A DNA stretch of 16,769 nucleotides from Deltaproteobacteria bacterium RBG_13_61_14. Its GTDB lineage: Bacteria; RBG-13-61-14. Shown in pieces: positions 1 through 7,027 of this stretch; positions within the stretch are counted from its first letter, which is position 1, and each line of letters starts with the position of its first letter. Where the stretch lies: NCBI GenBank assembly GCA_001797815.1, contig MGQK01000106.1, positions 56,656 to 73,424 on the forward strand, given 5' to 3'. Position numbers and translations under genes: made by a program. A model generated the notes under the pieces. It saw nothing but the letters and a program-made list of their open reading frames with translations, had not been told where the DNA came from and ran no database searches.

Positions 1-1010
1 GCGTCGGACCTGCCGGAGAGAGGGGCCGGACCCTTGCTCTTTCCGCATTCATCAGCACCCACCTGATGCTCGTCACTCCCCGCTCCAAGTCCCCAGGCGA
101 TAAACACGCCGCCCCCGGGAAAAGCCCGGTCCAGGTCAGCGGAAGTGATACCGTGCTTGAGCATCTTCTCCTTCCGGGCCGGTTGGTCGGCCTTGGGCTG
201 GAAATGGATTATCAAATCCTCGGCTTCGAGATACGCGGCGGCAAAGCCGGCCCTTTTCGGGTCGCTGTCCGTATACTCGCCGGGCCGGGCCTTGAAGGGC
301 GCGAATGTAGCATGGTAGATAAATTTATTTGCGGGACCACTGATCGTAAACTGCCTTGCCATCAGGTCAAGCTCCGGATGGATGAAATCTTCCACAACCA
401 TGGACACGCTGTCGCCATGAAGTTCGGTGACCAGCGCCGTGCCGCCCTCCGGCTCGAAGCGGCGGGAGCTCCGCCAGACCGGATCGTGCGACCACAGGGC
501 CTTGCCGCCCGCGGTCACAACCCCGCCCGATGAACCGAGCCCCCGGCAAGGCTCCACCGGCCGGCCATACCTGCTCCAATCCCAGGATGGAGCAGGGTCT
601 CCCAGCCTCACGGCCTGGGGTTTGAGGCTGATAAAGCTATTGGCAAAAGTGAAGTACCGGAGCTGGTCCGAGTATGTGGGGTTGGGCCAGCGGAAAACCG
701 TAAGCTCGGCCCAGGGCGAAACTTCCACGAACAAGCGGCCGTTGCTGAGGGCGGTGGCGTAGTTGGAAGCTCCAAAAACAGACTCCGAGGCCAAGTCCGT
801 AGCAAAAATGGGGTCTCCGCCGGCGTCCTCCAGGTTGGGGGCGATCATGCTCATGGTGACCCGGTTATATAGCCATTTCAAGCCAGGCAGGACCGGTGCC
901 CAGATCTTGCCGTATTTGGACTCTTCAGCCCGGGCCGGGGCCGCGATCAGCGCCGCCAATATTAATTGACAAACAGTTGTCAAAATCAGGGGATAGTCTT
1001 TCTTGTCCAT
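1..1010 (-). CDS. Secreted protein, N-terminal part, possibly GH15-like; runs off the left edge
   Basis: This frame is open from an ATG at 1010 to the window edge, giving about 336 codons with no stop. An AAGGAG sequence lies 11 nt upstream of the ATG. The product begins with a signal peptide: a lysine-containing start, a hydrophobic stretch (ILTTVCQLILAALIAAP) and a likely cleavage after ARA near residue 28. The mature part looks like an all-beta N-terminal domain, with segments such as NGRLFVEVSPWAELTVFRWP and VVEDFIHPELDLMARQF. These recall the beta-sandwich domain ahead of the catalytic barrel in bacterial and archaeal GH15 (glucoamylase-related) enzymes. The catalytic part would lie outside the window, so the family call is tentative. 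The gene is last in the colinear series and follows a tiny signal-peptide-like reading frame. An unrelated exported beta-rich protein is an alternative. Confidence 0.6.
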   Translation of the reverse strand, partial: MDKKDYPLILTTVCQLILAALIAAPARAEESKYGKIWAPVLPGLKWLYNRVTMSMIAPNLEDAGGDPIFATDLASESVFGASNYATALSNGRLFVEVSPWAELTVFRWPNPTYSDQLRYFTFANSFISLKPQAVRLGDPAPSWDWSRYGRPVEPCRGLGSSGGVVTAGGKALWSHDPVWRSSRRFEPEGGTALVTELHGDSVSMVVEDFIHPELDLMARQFTISGPANKFIYHATFAPFKARPGEYTDSDPKRAGFAAAYLEAEDLIIHFQPKADQPARKEKMLKHGITSADLDRAFPGGGVFIAWGLGAGSDEHQVGADECGKSKGPAPLSGRSD

Positions 1011-1069
1011 TAGACTGCTCGCTCCTTGTTCTACTCTCCAGAGCCTCGCTATCGGGTTAAACAAGCCGC

Positions 1070-1126
1070 CTACTTTTCCGCGGCCAGAGAAACCATAATC
1101 GCCGCAATAATAATCTTCTTGTTCAT
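1070..1126 (-). CDS. 18-codon reading frame resembling an orphan signal peptide
   Basis: A short frame encodes MNKKIIIAAIMVSLAAEK and ends in TAG. It has a convincing ribosome-binding site: GAGAGGAGTGAGA directly precedes the ATG. The product has a lysine-rich start, a hydrophobic core and a small-residue end, as in the front of a Sec signal peptide, but it stops before any mature domain. It sits 59 nt upstream of the secreted protein starting at 1010. It could be a leader peptide, a small membrane peptide, or the stub of a deleted exported-protein gene. The sequence shows the frame and the ribosome-binding site; translation is inferred. Confidence 0.35.
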   Translation of the reverse strand: MNKKIIIAAIMVSLAAEK

Positions 1127-1161
1127 TCTCACTCCTCTCGACATCGGTTGTTATTGATCCA

Positions 1162-1253
1162 GGAGCCTGTCGGAGAGATAATTTTGCCGACTAAAAATCA
1201 AGTAGTTATCACCTTTAATTATACTTAATTAACCCATTATTCCGACAGGCCCC
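1162..1253. repeat. Inverted-repeat pair, MITE-like, at the 3' end of the MFS gene
   Basis: GCCTGTCGGA at 1165-1174 is repeated as its exact complement TCCGACAGGC at 1241-1250. The match extends to 12 of 13 positions if 1162-1164 and 1251-1253 are included. The spacer between the arms is 66 nt and AT-rich, unlike the GC-rich surroundings. The right arm forms the last codons and approaches the stop of the MFS gene. A smaller GTCGG/CCGAC pair (1169-1173 and 1187-1191) could compete for folding. The long loop and missing U-tract argue against a standard terminator. A degenerate miniature transposable element is a reasonable alternative, but no target-site duplication was clear. Confidence 0.4.
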
Positions 1254-2580
1254 CGCCGGTATAATTTTGAATTTGTTTTGCCCGCTCTTCCAGGATGTGA
1301 TCCACGTGATCGAGGTCCTTTTCGATGCGGGAGTTCATGAGGAGAAAGATAACGATCAGGGGCAGGTAAGAGCCAGTGGACATGATCAGGGCGTATTGGT
1401 ATTCGCCGCCGAAGGCCGAGGCGATGAGGGGCGGGATCAGCCAGGCCAAGCCGAGCGAAATACTGCCGCAGATAATAAAAAACGCCGTAATCGTTCCCCG
1501 GTGCTCCGGCAAGTTTACCTCAAGGCTCACCGCGGTGATCGCCGGCGCGCCGGCGGCGATGAAAAAGTTGGCCAGGATCATCAAGGGCACGAACGGAAAC
1601 AATCGGAAGGGCAGGGTGAAGGCGGCGATCAGGAACACCGGCGCCAGGGCCGCCGAGAGGATCATCACCGCCACCCGGCCCGAGCGTTTCCAGCGGTAAG
1701 CGCGGTCGGCCAAGACCCCCCCCAGCGCGTTGCCGATGGGCTGGCCCGCAAACGCGACGAGGGTCAACTGGGTGGCCGCGAATTCGGTGAGCCCATGATT
1801 GCGCATGGCAAAGGTCACAAACCAGATGACCAAAACCGCCGGCGAAAATCCAGCGAACACCGCGGTTGCCGCCAAGAGCAGGTTGATAGGTCTTTGCAGG
1901 AGCGCTTTCAGGTCAGGAAGCTCGATTTTATAACGATATTCCCCCTTGCCGGCGCCGACCGCATCGTGCAGGGCCTCGTCCTGGGCGCCGCGGATCGGCT
2001 CCTCCAGCAAAAACAGCGCAAGGAAGAAAACCCCCTCCACGGCCGCGCCGAGCAGATAGGCCAAACCCAGACTCAGGTTCAGTTGCATACAGCCCGAGCT
2101 CATTAACATGCCCAAGGCGCCGCCGCTCACAAAGGCCACGCCCATCCAGCCAAAGGCGGCACCTCGTTGGTGCAGGGGAACGCTGTCCATGAACATGCTA
2201 TTGGAGACCGGCCCGATTCCGGCGAGGCCGAAGCCGGAGAGCAGTGTCACCGTGAAATACACCCAGAAGGGCAGGTGCCAGAACAGGCAGAGGCCGGCCG
2301 TCAACATGCAGCCCGAGATGAAGCCCATGGAGATGAGCAGCAGCCTGACGCGCCGGTATTTGTCCGCCCAGTAACCCCAGGGCACGCTCGCCACGGCCAT
2401 CACCAAAGTGGCCAGACCCAACATGAGGCCGAAATCGCTGTCGGAAATATTATAAAAGGCGGTGATTTTCACCACCAGCGGCACCCCAAAACCCCCTCCC
2501 GCCCCGGCAATGGCCGACGCGCCCAACAGCATCCGATAGGTGCGAAGGTTGGCATGATTCGTATTGATTTCAGATTCCAT
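1237..2580 (-). CDS. MFS transporter, 12 membrane segments
   Basis: This 447-residue product is highly hydrophobic and has the major facilitator layout. The motif-A loop between helices 2 and 3 reads GYWADKYRR, and a second copy after the middle loop reads GGVLADRAYRWKR. A charged central loop (about EEPIRGAQDE to the KIELPDLKALLQRP segment) separates the two six-helix halves. The general look is that of Spns-like MFS carriers, which move small organic solutes; the substrate cannot be read from the sequence. An in-frame ATG exists at 2622, but the 14 codons before 2580 lie partly in a palindromic repeat and encode an unlikely leader, so 2580 is preferred. Neither start has a strong Shine-Dalgarno site. 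The last codons overlap one arm of an inverted repeat. Its position after the sugar genes suggests uptake or export of the cluster's substrate. Confidence 0.85.
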   Translation of the reverse strand: MESEINTNHANLRTYRMLLGASAIAGAGGGFGVPLVVKITAFYNISDSDFGLMLGLATLVMAVASVPWGYWADKYRRVRLLLISMGFISGCMLTAGLCLFWHLPFWVYFTVTLLSGFGLAGIGPVSNSMFMDSVPLHQRGAAFGWMGVAFVSGGALGMLMSSGCMQLNLSLGLAYLLGAAVEGVFFLALFLLEEPIRGAQDEALHDAVGAGKGEYRYKIELPDLKALLQRPINLLLAATAVFAGFSPAVLVIWFVTFAMRNHGLTEFAATQLTLVAFAGQPIGNALGGVLADRAYRWKRSGRVAVMILSAALAPVFLIAAFTLPFRLFPFVPLMILANFFIAAGAPAITAVSLEVNLPEHRGTITAFFIICGSISLGLAWLIPPLIASAFGGEYQYALIMSTGSYLPLIVIFLLMNSRIEKDLDHVDHILEERAKQIQNYTGGGLSE

Positions 2581-2610
2581 AGTCTTTAGTTTGTTAAATC
2601 GGAAAATTTG

Positions 2611-2647
2611 GGGGACATACATACGTATTTAATCTTAAGCTGTCCCC
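2611..2647. repeat. REP-like palindromic element upstream of the MFS gene
   Basis: GGGGACA at 2611-2617 pairs with TGTCCCC at 2641-2647. The 23-nt AT-rich loop contains the perfect palindrome ATACGTAT (2621-2628) and CTTAAG. GGGGACA-type arms around such a core resemble dispersed palindromes linked to IS200-like/RAYT transposases in many environmental bacteria; that likeness is from memory, not a search. The element lies in the 231-nt spacer between the FAD oxidoreductase and the MFS gene, so it could also affect transcript stability or termination. No transposase gene is in this window. Confidence 0.45.
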
Positions 2648-2811
2648 TAATCCTCTAAGTTGGATCGCCCTTTCCCTTTGCCTCATCCAATCCATCCCTG
2701 CCCGATCCCATTAATCAGTATATTTCTGCCTGATTCCATCTCAAGCGAAAATTGAATTTGAACCAGCGTTTCTTTTGTAAGACCGACATCGGCCCGCGAG
2801 GCCCGCCTTGG

Positions 2812-3801
2812 CTATTTAACATCAAACCATACCTTGCCCATTTGAATAGTGGGCGCGTAGCCGACTTTGGCTTTTTTGCGTGCGATGTGGGCGATGATGC
2901 CGTCGGTGAAGCGCTTGAACTCGGTAAGGGCCCGGTCCGGCTCGGTGACGGCCATCGCCGCGATCTTCCCGGAGAGCAGCGCCCCGGTGATGCCGCCGCC
3001 GAAGGCCGGCTCGACCACTCCGGCCAATGTCCCGGCCAGGATGAAATCCCGATGAAACAGGCGGGGGCCTTTGGGAGTATGCCCAAGGAACCGGCGCCAT
3101 TTATCAAAGGTCCGGCCTTCCTTCTCGGCCAGGACGCCCCGGAATTTTTCCAGGTCTTGAGGGTCAACATCGCGGCGGGCGAACAAGAGCACGTACCAGA
3201 TTCCATTCATGGCGCAGGCGTACCCGTATTCGTTGGAGAACTGGCCCAGGTAAAAGGTGTTAGAGACGAAGCCGGGTTCGGTTTCGGTGTTGGCCCAGTA
3301 GCCGGCAAATACTGTGTGGTCTATCCCCAGCCAGTCGTACATACCCGGGGTCAGACCGGTGGTCAGGATTGTCCCCTTGGCCGCGCGCTCCAGGTCATCC
3401 TGGGTAAATGTCTTGCCGAACTCGAATTCCACGCCTTCCTTCTCCGCGATCCGGAACAGGAAGCTATCCAGGGAGGTCGGCCGGTCGCCGCGCTCGGTGT
3501 TCTTCATGCCCAGCTTGCCGAAGACGTTTTTCATTCCCGGCACGTCCTTGCCGCCGACGAATACCTTGAGCACGTCGGTGCTGTCCACAAAGGCCTCGGC
3601 GCAGTTGATGCCGATGTAGTCATACAGGCCCGGGTCGTCCACCGGGGTGGTGTGCACCGATGGGTGCCAGCCCGGCTCGCCGCCGACCCGCGCCTGCTTC
3701 TCCTGGAGGATCACGTTGAAGCCCTCGCGTTTGAGGTTGATGGCGGCAACCAGTCCAGCCGGACCCGCTCCCACCACCAACTTGTCCTTTGAACTTTTCA
3801 T
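2812..3801 (-). CDS. FAD-dependent oxidoreductase, geranylgeranyl-reductase-like fold
   Basis: The 329-residue product opens with a Rossmann dinucleotide-binding fingerprint, VVGAGPAGLVAAINL near residues 9-23, ending in an acidic residue after the second strand (ILQEK). A C-terminal segment, VVEPAFGGGITGALLSGKIAA, matches the second FAD-contact region of the geranylgeranyl reductase/PHBH-like group, where the usual form is GDAxGxxxPxxGGGI. Here the expected GDA is replaced by AGT. The start at 3801 (MKSSKDK) is chosen because GGGAG lies 8 nt upstream; a further in-frame ATG at 3822 has no better site. The gene lies 92 nt after the GH4 gene in the same direction. The substrate is unknown; oxidation or reduction of a sugar-derived or lipid intermediate is possible. 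It is shorter than typical members (about 380-430 residues). Confidence 0.75.
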   Translation of the reverse strand: MKSSKDKLVVGAGPAGLVAAINLKREGFNVILQEKQARVGGEPGWHPSVHTTPVDDPGLYDYIGINCAEAFVDSTDVLKVFVGGKDVPGMKNVFGKLGMKNTERGDRPTSLDSFLFRIAEKEGVEFEFGKTFTQDDLERAAKGTILTTGLTPGMYDWLGIDHTVFAGYWANTETEPGFVSNTFYLGQFSNEYGYACAMNGIWYVLLFARRDVDPQDLEKFRGVLAEKEGRTFDKWRRFLGHTPKGPRLFHRDFILAGTLAGVVEPAFGGGITGALLSGKIAAMAVTEPDRALTEFKRFTDGIIAHIARKKAKVGYAPTIQMGKVWFDVK

Positions 3802-3866
3802 TTTTATCTCTCCCTTCATCATTCATTGGCAATGCTTGGCCTCGGCCCTGCCCGGGCATCCCCTAT

Positions 3867-3893
3867 GGCCGGCTTCAGCCTGGCCGCACGGCC
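3867..3893 (-). other. Paired GC-rich hairpins just after the GH4 stop codon
   Basis: Directly downstream of the GH4 stop, the minus-strand transcript contains GGCCG-TG-CGGCC (3882-3893). This overlaps a second stem, GGCCAGGCT-GA-AGCCGGCC (3867-3885), with one mismatch. The two are mutually exclusive because they share the middle GGCC. No run of U follows, so this is not a textbook terminator. It may stabilise or partly terminate the upstream message, or simply reflect GC-rich composition. Confidence 0.3.
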
Positions 3894-5189
3894 TCACCCG
3901 CAACTTCTCCCCCACTGGACCGCATGAGCCGCGGACAATTCATTCACCAGGGACTCCGCCAGAGCATGGTCGCCGACCAGGGGATGATTGGTCAGGGCCA
4001 GGACCGCCAAGTCCCTGCGTCCCTCCACCGCCGCCTGGACGGTCAGACTCTCGTAAGTTTTTACAGCCTGGACCAGGCCTCGATAGGCAAGCGGTATCGG
4101 GCCGACCGGCAAGGCCTTGGGCCCTTGACGGTCAACCCGACAGACGACCTCCACGCCGGCCTCCGCGTCAATTCCATCAACCGCGCCATGATTCAACACG
4201 GTGCAAACCAGTTCCTGGCCGCGGTTATGGCAGATCGCCTTGAGGAACTCGAACGTGATATCCGAGTACCCCAGGCCCCCCCGTTTCTGCAAGGCCTTAG
4301 GCTTGGCGGCCAGATGAGGATCGGCGGCCTGCTCGAAGATTTCCTTTTCGATGTCCATGATCTTCTGCGCGCGGGTCTGAGGGCTTTGTTGCAACTCGCC
4401 CAAGGTCTTTCGGCGGTGGTAGTAGTAATGGTCCACGTACATGATCGGCACCGCGCGGATCAATGCGATCAGCTTCGGGTCCCCGAGGAAAAACGAGTTG
4501 CCGGAGGCGCGCGCGATTTCCAGCAGCCGGTCAATGGCCTGATCGGTGACATCCGCGCCATTACTCGTGAAGCGATAAATAAACCCCAGGTGATTTAGTC
4601 CCACAGTGTAGCTTTTCAACTGCGAGAAACTTTTCGCCAACATCGAGGCGAGCAGGACCTGCATGGTCGGGATGCCGGAGCATAGGCCGATGATTTTGGC
4701 GCCGGTATGGCGGCTGACGGCTTCGGTGATGATGCCGCTGGGATTGGTATAGTTCAGAATGAAGGCGTCAGGCGCAATCCGTTCAACCCGGCGGGCGATG
4801 TCCAGCATGGCCGGGATGGTGCGCAGCGCCTTGAACATGCCGCCGGGGCCGGTGGTCTCCTGACCGATGACGCGGTGCTTAAGCGGAATTGATTCATCCT
4901 TATATCGCGCCTCCATGCCGCCCACGCGGATCTGGGTAATTACGAAATCGGCCCCCTCGAGCAGCGGCTCCAACTGTCCGCCGGACTCAATCCGGATGGC
5001 GCGGCCCCTTGCGGCCACCATGCGCCCGGCCAACGCCGCCATGACCGCGAGGCGGCCGGAATCAACGTCATGCATGCTGACGGCGCCGATCGGCAGCTCT
5101 TCGACCGAGTGGGCCAGCATCCCGGCGATAAGCTCGGGAGTGTAGGAACTCCCGGCGCCTACAATGCATACTTTCAACAACTCCGCCAA
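3894..5189 (-). CDS. GH4 NAD-dependent glycosidase, 6-phospho-beta-glucosidase-like
   Basis: The 431-residue length is normal for GH4. The family hydrolyses glycosides (often 6-phosphorylated) by an oxidation-elimination route that needs NAD+ and a divalent metal. The N-terminus holds the NAD fingerprint VGAGSSYTPELI (residues 10-21). NYTNPSG (146-152) is the conserved substrate loop. C170 in IGLCSGIP and H200 in GLNHLG are the expected metal ligands. The tyrosine cluster YVDHYYYHRR (251-260) fits the catalytic tyrosine region, and GLGYSD (316-321) is the conserved late motif. The start is TTG: AGGGAGG lies 5 nt upstream, and no ATG occurs before the NAD motif. Only 2 nt separate it from the NagB-like gene, so the two are surely co-transcribed. 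The product is cytosolic. Exact substrate (beta-glucoside-6-P or another sugar) is not decided by the sequence. Confidence 0.9.
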   Translation of the reverse strand: MAELLKVCIVGAGSSYTPELIAGMLAHSVEELPIGAVSMHDVDSGRLAVMAALAGRMVAARGRAIRIESGGQLEPLLEGADFVITQIRVGGMEARYKDESIPLKHRVIGQETTGPGGMFKALRTIPAMLDIARRVERIAPDAFILNYTNPSGIITEAVSRHTGAKIIGLCSGIPTMQVLLASMLAKSFSQLKSYTVGLNHLGFIYRFTSNGADVTDQAIDRLLEIARASGNSFFLGDPKLIALIRAVPIMYVDHYYYHRRKTLGELQQSPQTRAQKIMDIEKEIFEQAADPHLAAKPKALQKRGGLGYSDITFEFLKAICHNRGQELVCTVLNHGAVDGIDAEAGVEVVCRVDRQGPKALPVGPIPLAYRGLVQAVKTYESLTVQAAVEGRRDLAVLALTNHPLVGDHALAESLVNELSAAHAVQWGRSCG

Positions 5190-5191
5190 AA

Positions 5192-6043
5192 TTACCTCCC
5201 TTTCAATCCAGCGAGCCGGCGAGTCCCGCCCTCGTCAAGTGCTTCCGCGGCGGCGCGGTCGAACAGAACGCGGCCGTTAGCGGCCGCGAAAACACAACTC
5301 GCGGGCCACGCCTCGTCAAATCCGGCAAGTCCCAGCAACCGGCGCGTGGCGGCTCTCTTGTCCGGCCCGTGCATGATGAGCACCGCCTCCCGAGAGAGAT
5401 CGCAAATGGTGCCTAATCCAACGGTGACGCCATGGGAAGGAACCTCCTTGAGATCGGCGAATTCCGGAAACGTGACCATGTTGTCGCGGCGCGTTGTTTC
5501 CGCCAGCTTGACCACTCGGGTCCGGCTGGAAAGAGAGGTTCCCGGCGGGTTGAAGGCCACGTGGCCGTCGCTCGCGCCGGAGGCGAGAATGAACAAGTCT
5601 ATCCCGCCGGCACTTTCCAGACGCCGGTCATAGTCTTCCGGACGCGCCGGGTCGGGCATCCAGATGTTGGCTTCCGGAAGACGGCGCTCGGCGGGCAGGC
5701 GCTGATTGAGGACGGCCTGGATCCGCTCCCGCGCAAACCGGCGGCAGCTATAGTGCGCAACGCTGTCGCAGGCCACGAAAGCGGGGCCGGCGGCCATGAC
5801 GTATTCGTCCATCATCGCGATGATCAGCCGGCTCAGATCGATCCCCCGCCCAGCGGCGGCCTTTCCCAGCGCCTGATAGGTCGTCACCGGGCTTCGTCCG
5901 CCGGGACATCCCAGGACGAACGGCTTGTCGGCGCGGTTGGCGGCCTGAATGAGGTCGGCGACGTGGCCGGCGAGGGCCTCGCCCAACTCAACGGCAGTGG
6001 CGTGCACGTCCACGGGACAAGCGTATTGCATTAATCGCCGCAC
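5192..6043 (-). CDS. NagB-like sugar-phosphate isomerase/deaminase (glucosamine-6-P deaminase family)
   Basis: The 283-residue protein fits the NagB/SugarP_isomerase fold: LGCPGGRSP (44-52) as the phosphate loop, MMDEY (77-81) with the general-base aspartate D79, and GASDGHVAFNPPGTSLSSRTR (156-176) with D159 and H161. E. coli NagB has D72, D141 and H143 at these places. VPSHGVTVGLGTI (201-213) is also typical. Known members convert glucosamine-6-P to fructose-6-P plus ammonia. Unusually, the position of E. coli E148 (FNEP) is proline here (FNPP), so the exact reaction may differ. The GTG start at 6043 has GGAG 8 nt upstream and overlaps the kinase gene by 13 nt. An ATG at 6031 in a TAATG junction is possible but lies far from that site. 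It sits between the kinase and GH4 genes. Confidence 0.8.
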   Translation of the reverse strand: MRRLMQYACPVDVHATAVELGEALAGHVADLIQAANRADKPFVLGCPGGRSPVTTYQALGKAAAGRGIDLSRLIIAMMDEYVMAAGPAFVACDSVAHYSCRRFARERIQAVLNQRLPAERRLPEANIWMPDPARPEDYDRRLESAGGIDLFILASGASDGHVAFNPPGTSLSSRTRVVKLAETTRRDNMVTFPEFADLKEVPSHGVTVGLGTICDLSREAVLIMHGPDKRAATRRLLGLAGFDEAWPASCVFAAANGRVLFDRAAAEALDEGGTRRLAGLKGR

Positions 6044-7002
6044 GGTATTTTCTCCTTCGCCAGAATGTCAAATAAGACGGCGGCGTTAAGACCGTGCGCG
6101 TGGGCGGCCATGAGGGCAGCCCCCAGGGCCGGCCGCAGCCGCGGCGGTTCCATCTTCGCCGCGGGACAGACCGCCCGCAGCTTATCGGCCAACAGCGCTT
6201 GCAGTGCTTCCCCTCCCTGCGCGATTAAGCCCCCGCCGAAATAGACCGCCGCGTCATCGGCCTGCGTCCGCTTGATCATCGCCGCCGCGGCGGTCACGTA
6301 GTCATCCGCCGCCCGTTGCACCAGCATGGCTGCAGTTGGGTCTCCTTGCCGCCAGGCTTCGAAAATCAACGGCGGCGTTGACAGCAACAACTGCAGGTTA
6401 ATGCGCCTGCGGTATACCTTCTCAGCATAAGCGTCGGGATTTTCAATGCCGTAGTGCTTTAAGACCGCGTCGGTCAGGCCCGTATTCGGCAGGCGGCCGT
6501 CAATCATGCGGCCGACGGCCTTCACCAGCTCGTGACGGATGTCGAACATGCCGCCTACGTCGAGATGGTCGAACAAGGTTTCGCTTCCGGGCTCCTTGCG
6601 AAAAGCAGCGGTAAAAGCGGAGCCGTGCTGAATAATCGCCGCCGCGGCGGCATTAGTGGCCCCCCACAGGGCCGCGATGGCGTCATTGGCCAACTTTAGC
6701 CGCTCGGGAGGGATGCCAAGGCCCTCGGACACGGCGGCATGCTGGCGCTCGAATTCATCGGGGGAATCAATCCCGCTGAGTCCGATGCCCCACATCGCCG
6801 CGTCTTCTATGGAAACCCCGGCCCGGCGGCAGGCCTCGGTGGCGTTTTTCAGCAGCGAGCCGCAGGCATTCTTGGACGGGATTCCCATGATGGCTGAACC
6901 CGGGCCGCGCGTAAAGGCCAACACCGCGCCGTCTTCCTTGATTACGGCGGTTTCGGTTTTGCTCATGCCGCCGTCAATGCCTATAAACAACGTCCGTGTC
7001 AT
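6031..7002 (-). CDS. BadF/BadG/BcrA/BcrD-type sugar kinase, N-acetylglucosamine-kinase-like
   Basis: The 323-residue cytosolic protein has the ASKHA ATPase layout. FIGIDGGMSKTET (residues 6-18) is the phosphate-1 loop. LANDAIAALWGAT (104-116) is the phosphate-2 region, with the likely catalytic D107. VYFGGGLI (253-260) and RPALGAALMA (290-299) are the adenosine-side glycines. This arrangement is that of the eukaryote-like NAGK branch, which phosphorylates GlcNAc or related amino sugars at O6. The usual GTGS after the phosphate-2 region reads QHGS here, so specificity is open. The start at 7002 is chosen because AGGAG lies 8 nt upstream; the frame extends to 7035 without such a site. It begins 25 nt after the membrane-anchored GH172 gene and overlaps the NagB-like gene by 13 nt. 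Confidence 0.8.
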   Translation of the reverse strand: MTRTLFIGIDGGMSKTETAVIKEDGAVLAFTRGPGSAIMGIPSKNACGSLLKNATEACRRAGVSIEDAAMWGIGLSGIDSPDEFERQHAAVSEGLGIPPERLKLANDAIAALWGATNAAAAAIIQHGSAFTAAFRKEPGSETLFDHLDVGGMFDIRHELVKAVGRMIDGRLPNTGLTDAVLKHYGIENPDAYAEKVYRRRINLQLLLSTPPLIFEAWRQGDPTAAMLVQRAADDYVTAAAAMIKRTQADDAAVYFGGGLIAQGGEALQALLADKLRAVCPAAKMEPPRLRPALGAALMAAHAHGLNAAVLFDILAKEKIPCGD

Positions 7003-7027
7003 GCCGCAAGCTCCTATTGTAAGAGGC

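Noticed and set aside
1267-2106. Plus-strand 279-codon open frame antisense to the MFS gene
   Set aside because: The minus-strand frame gives a coherent 12-helix transporter; this product is charged, low in structure and lacks a plausible ribosome-binding site. It is a GC-rich shadow.
2581-2622. Upstream ATG at 2622 as the MFS start
   Set aside because: The extra 14 codons run out of the REP-like palindrome, and there is no ribosome-binding site; 2580 gives a normal MFS N-terminus.
2752-3792. Plus-strand 346-codon open frame antisense to the FAD oxidoreductase
   Set aside because: It mirrors the FAD gene almost exactly, and its product shows no family motif, whereas the minus strand carries the GAGPAG Rossmann motif.
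3789-4598. Plus-strand 269-codon open frame antisense to GH4
   Set aside because: The opposite frame contains all GH4 motifs; this one has no recognisable domain and overlaps two real genes.
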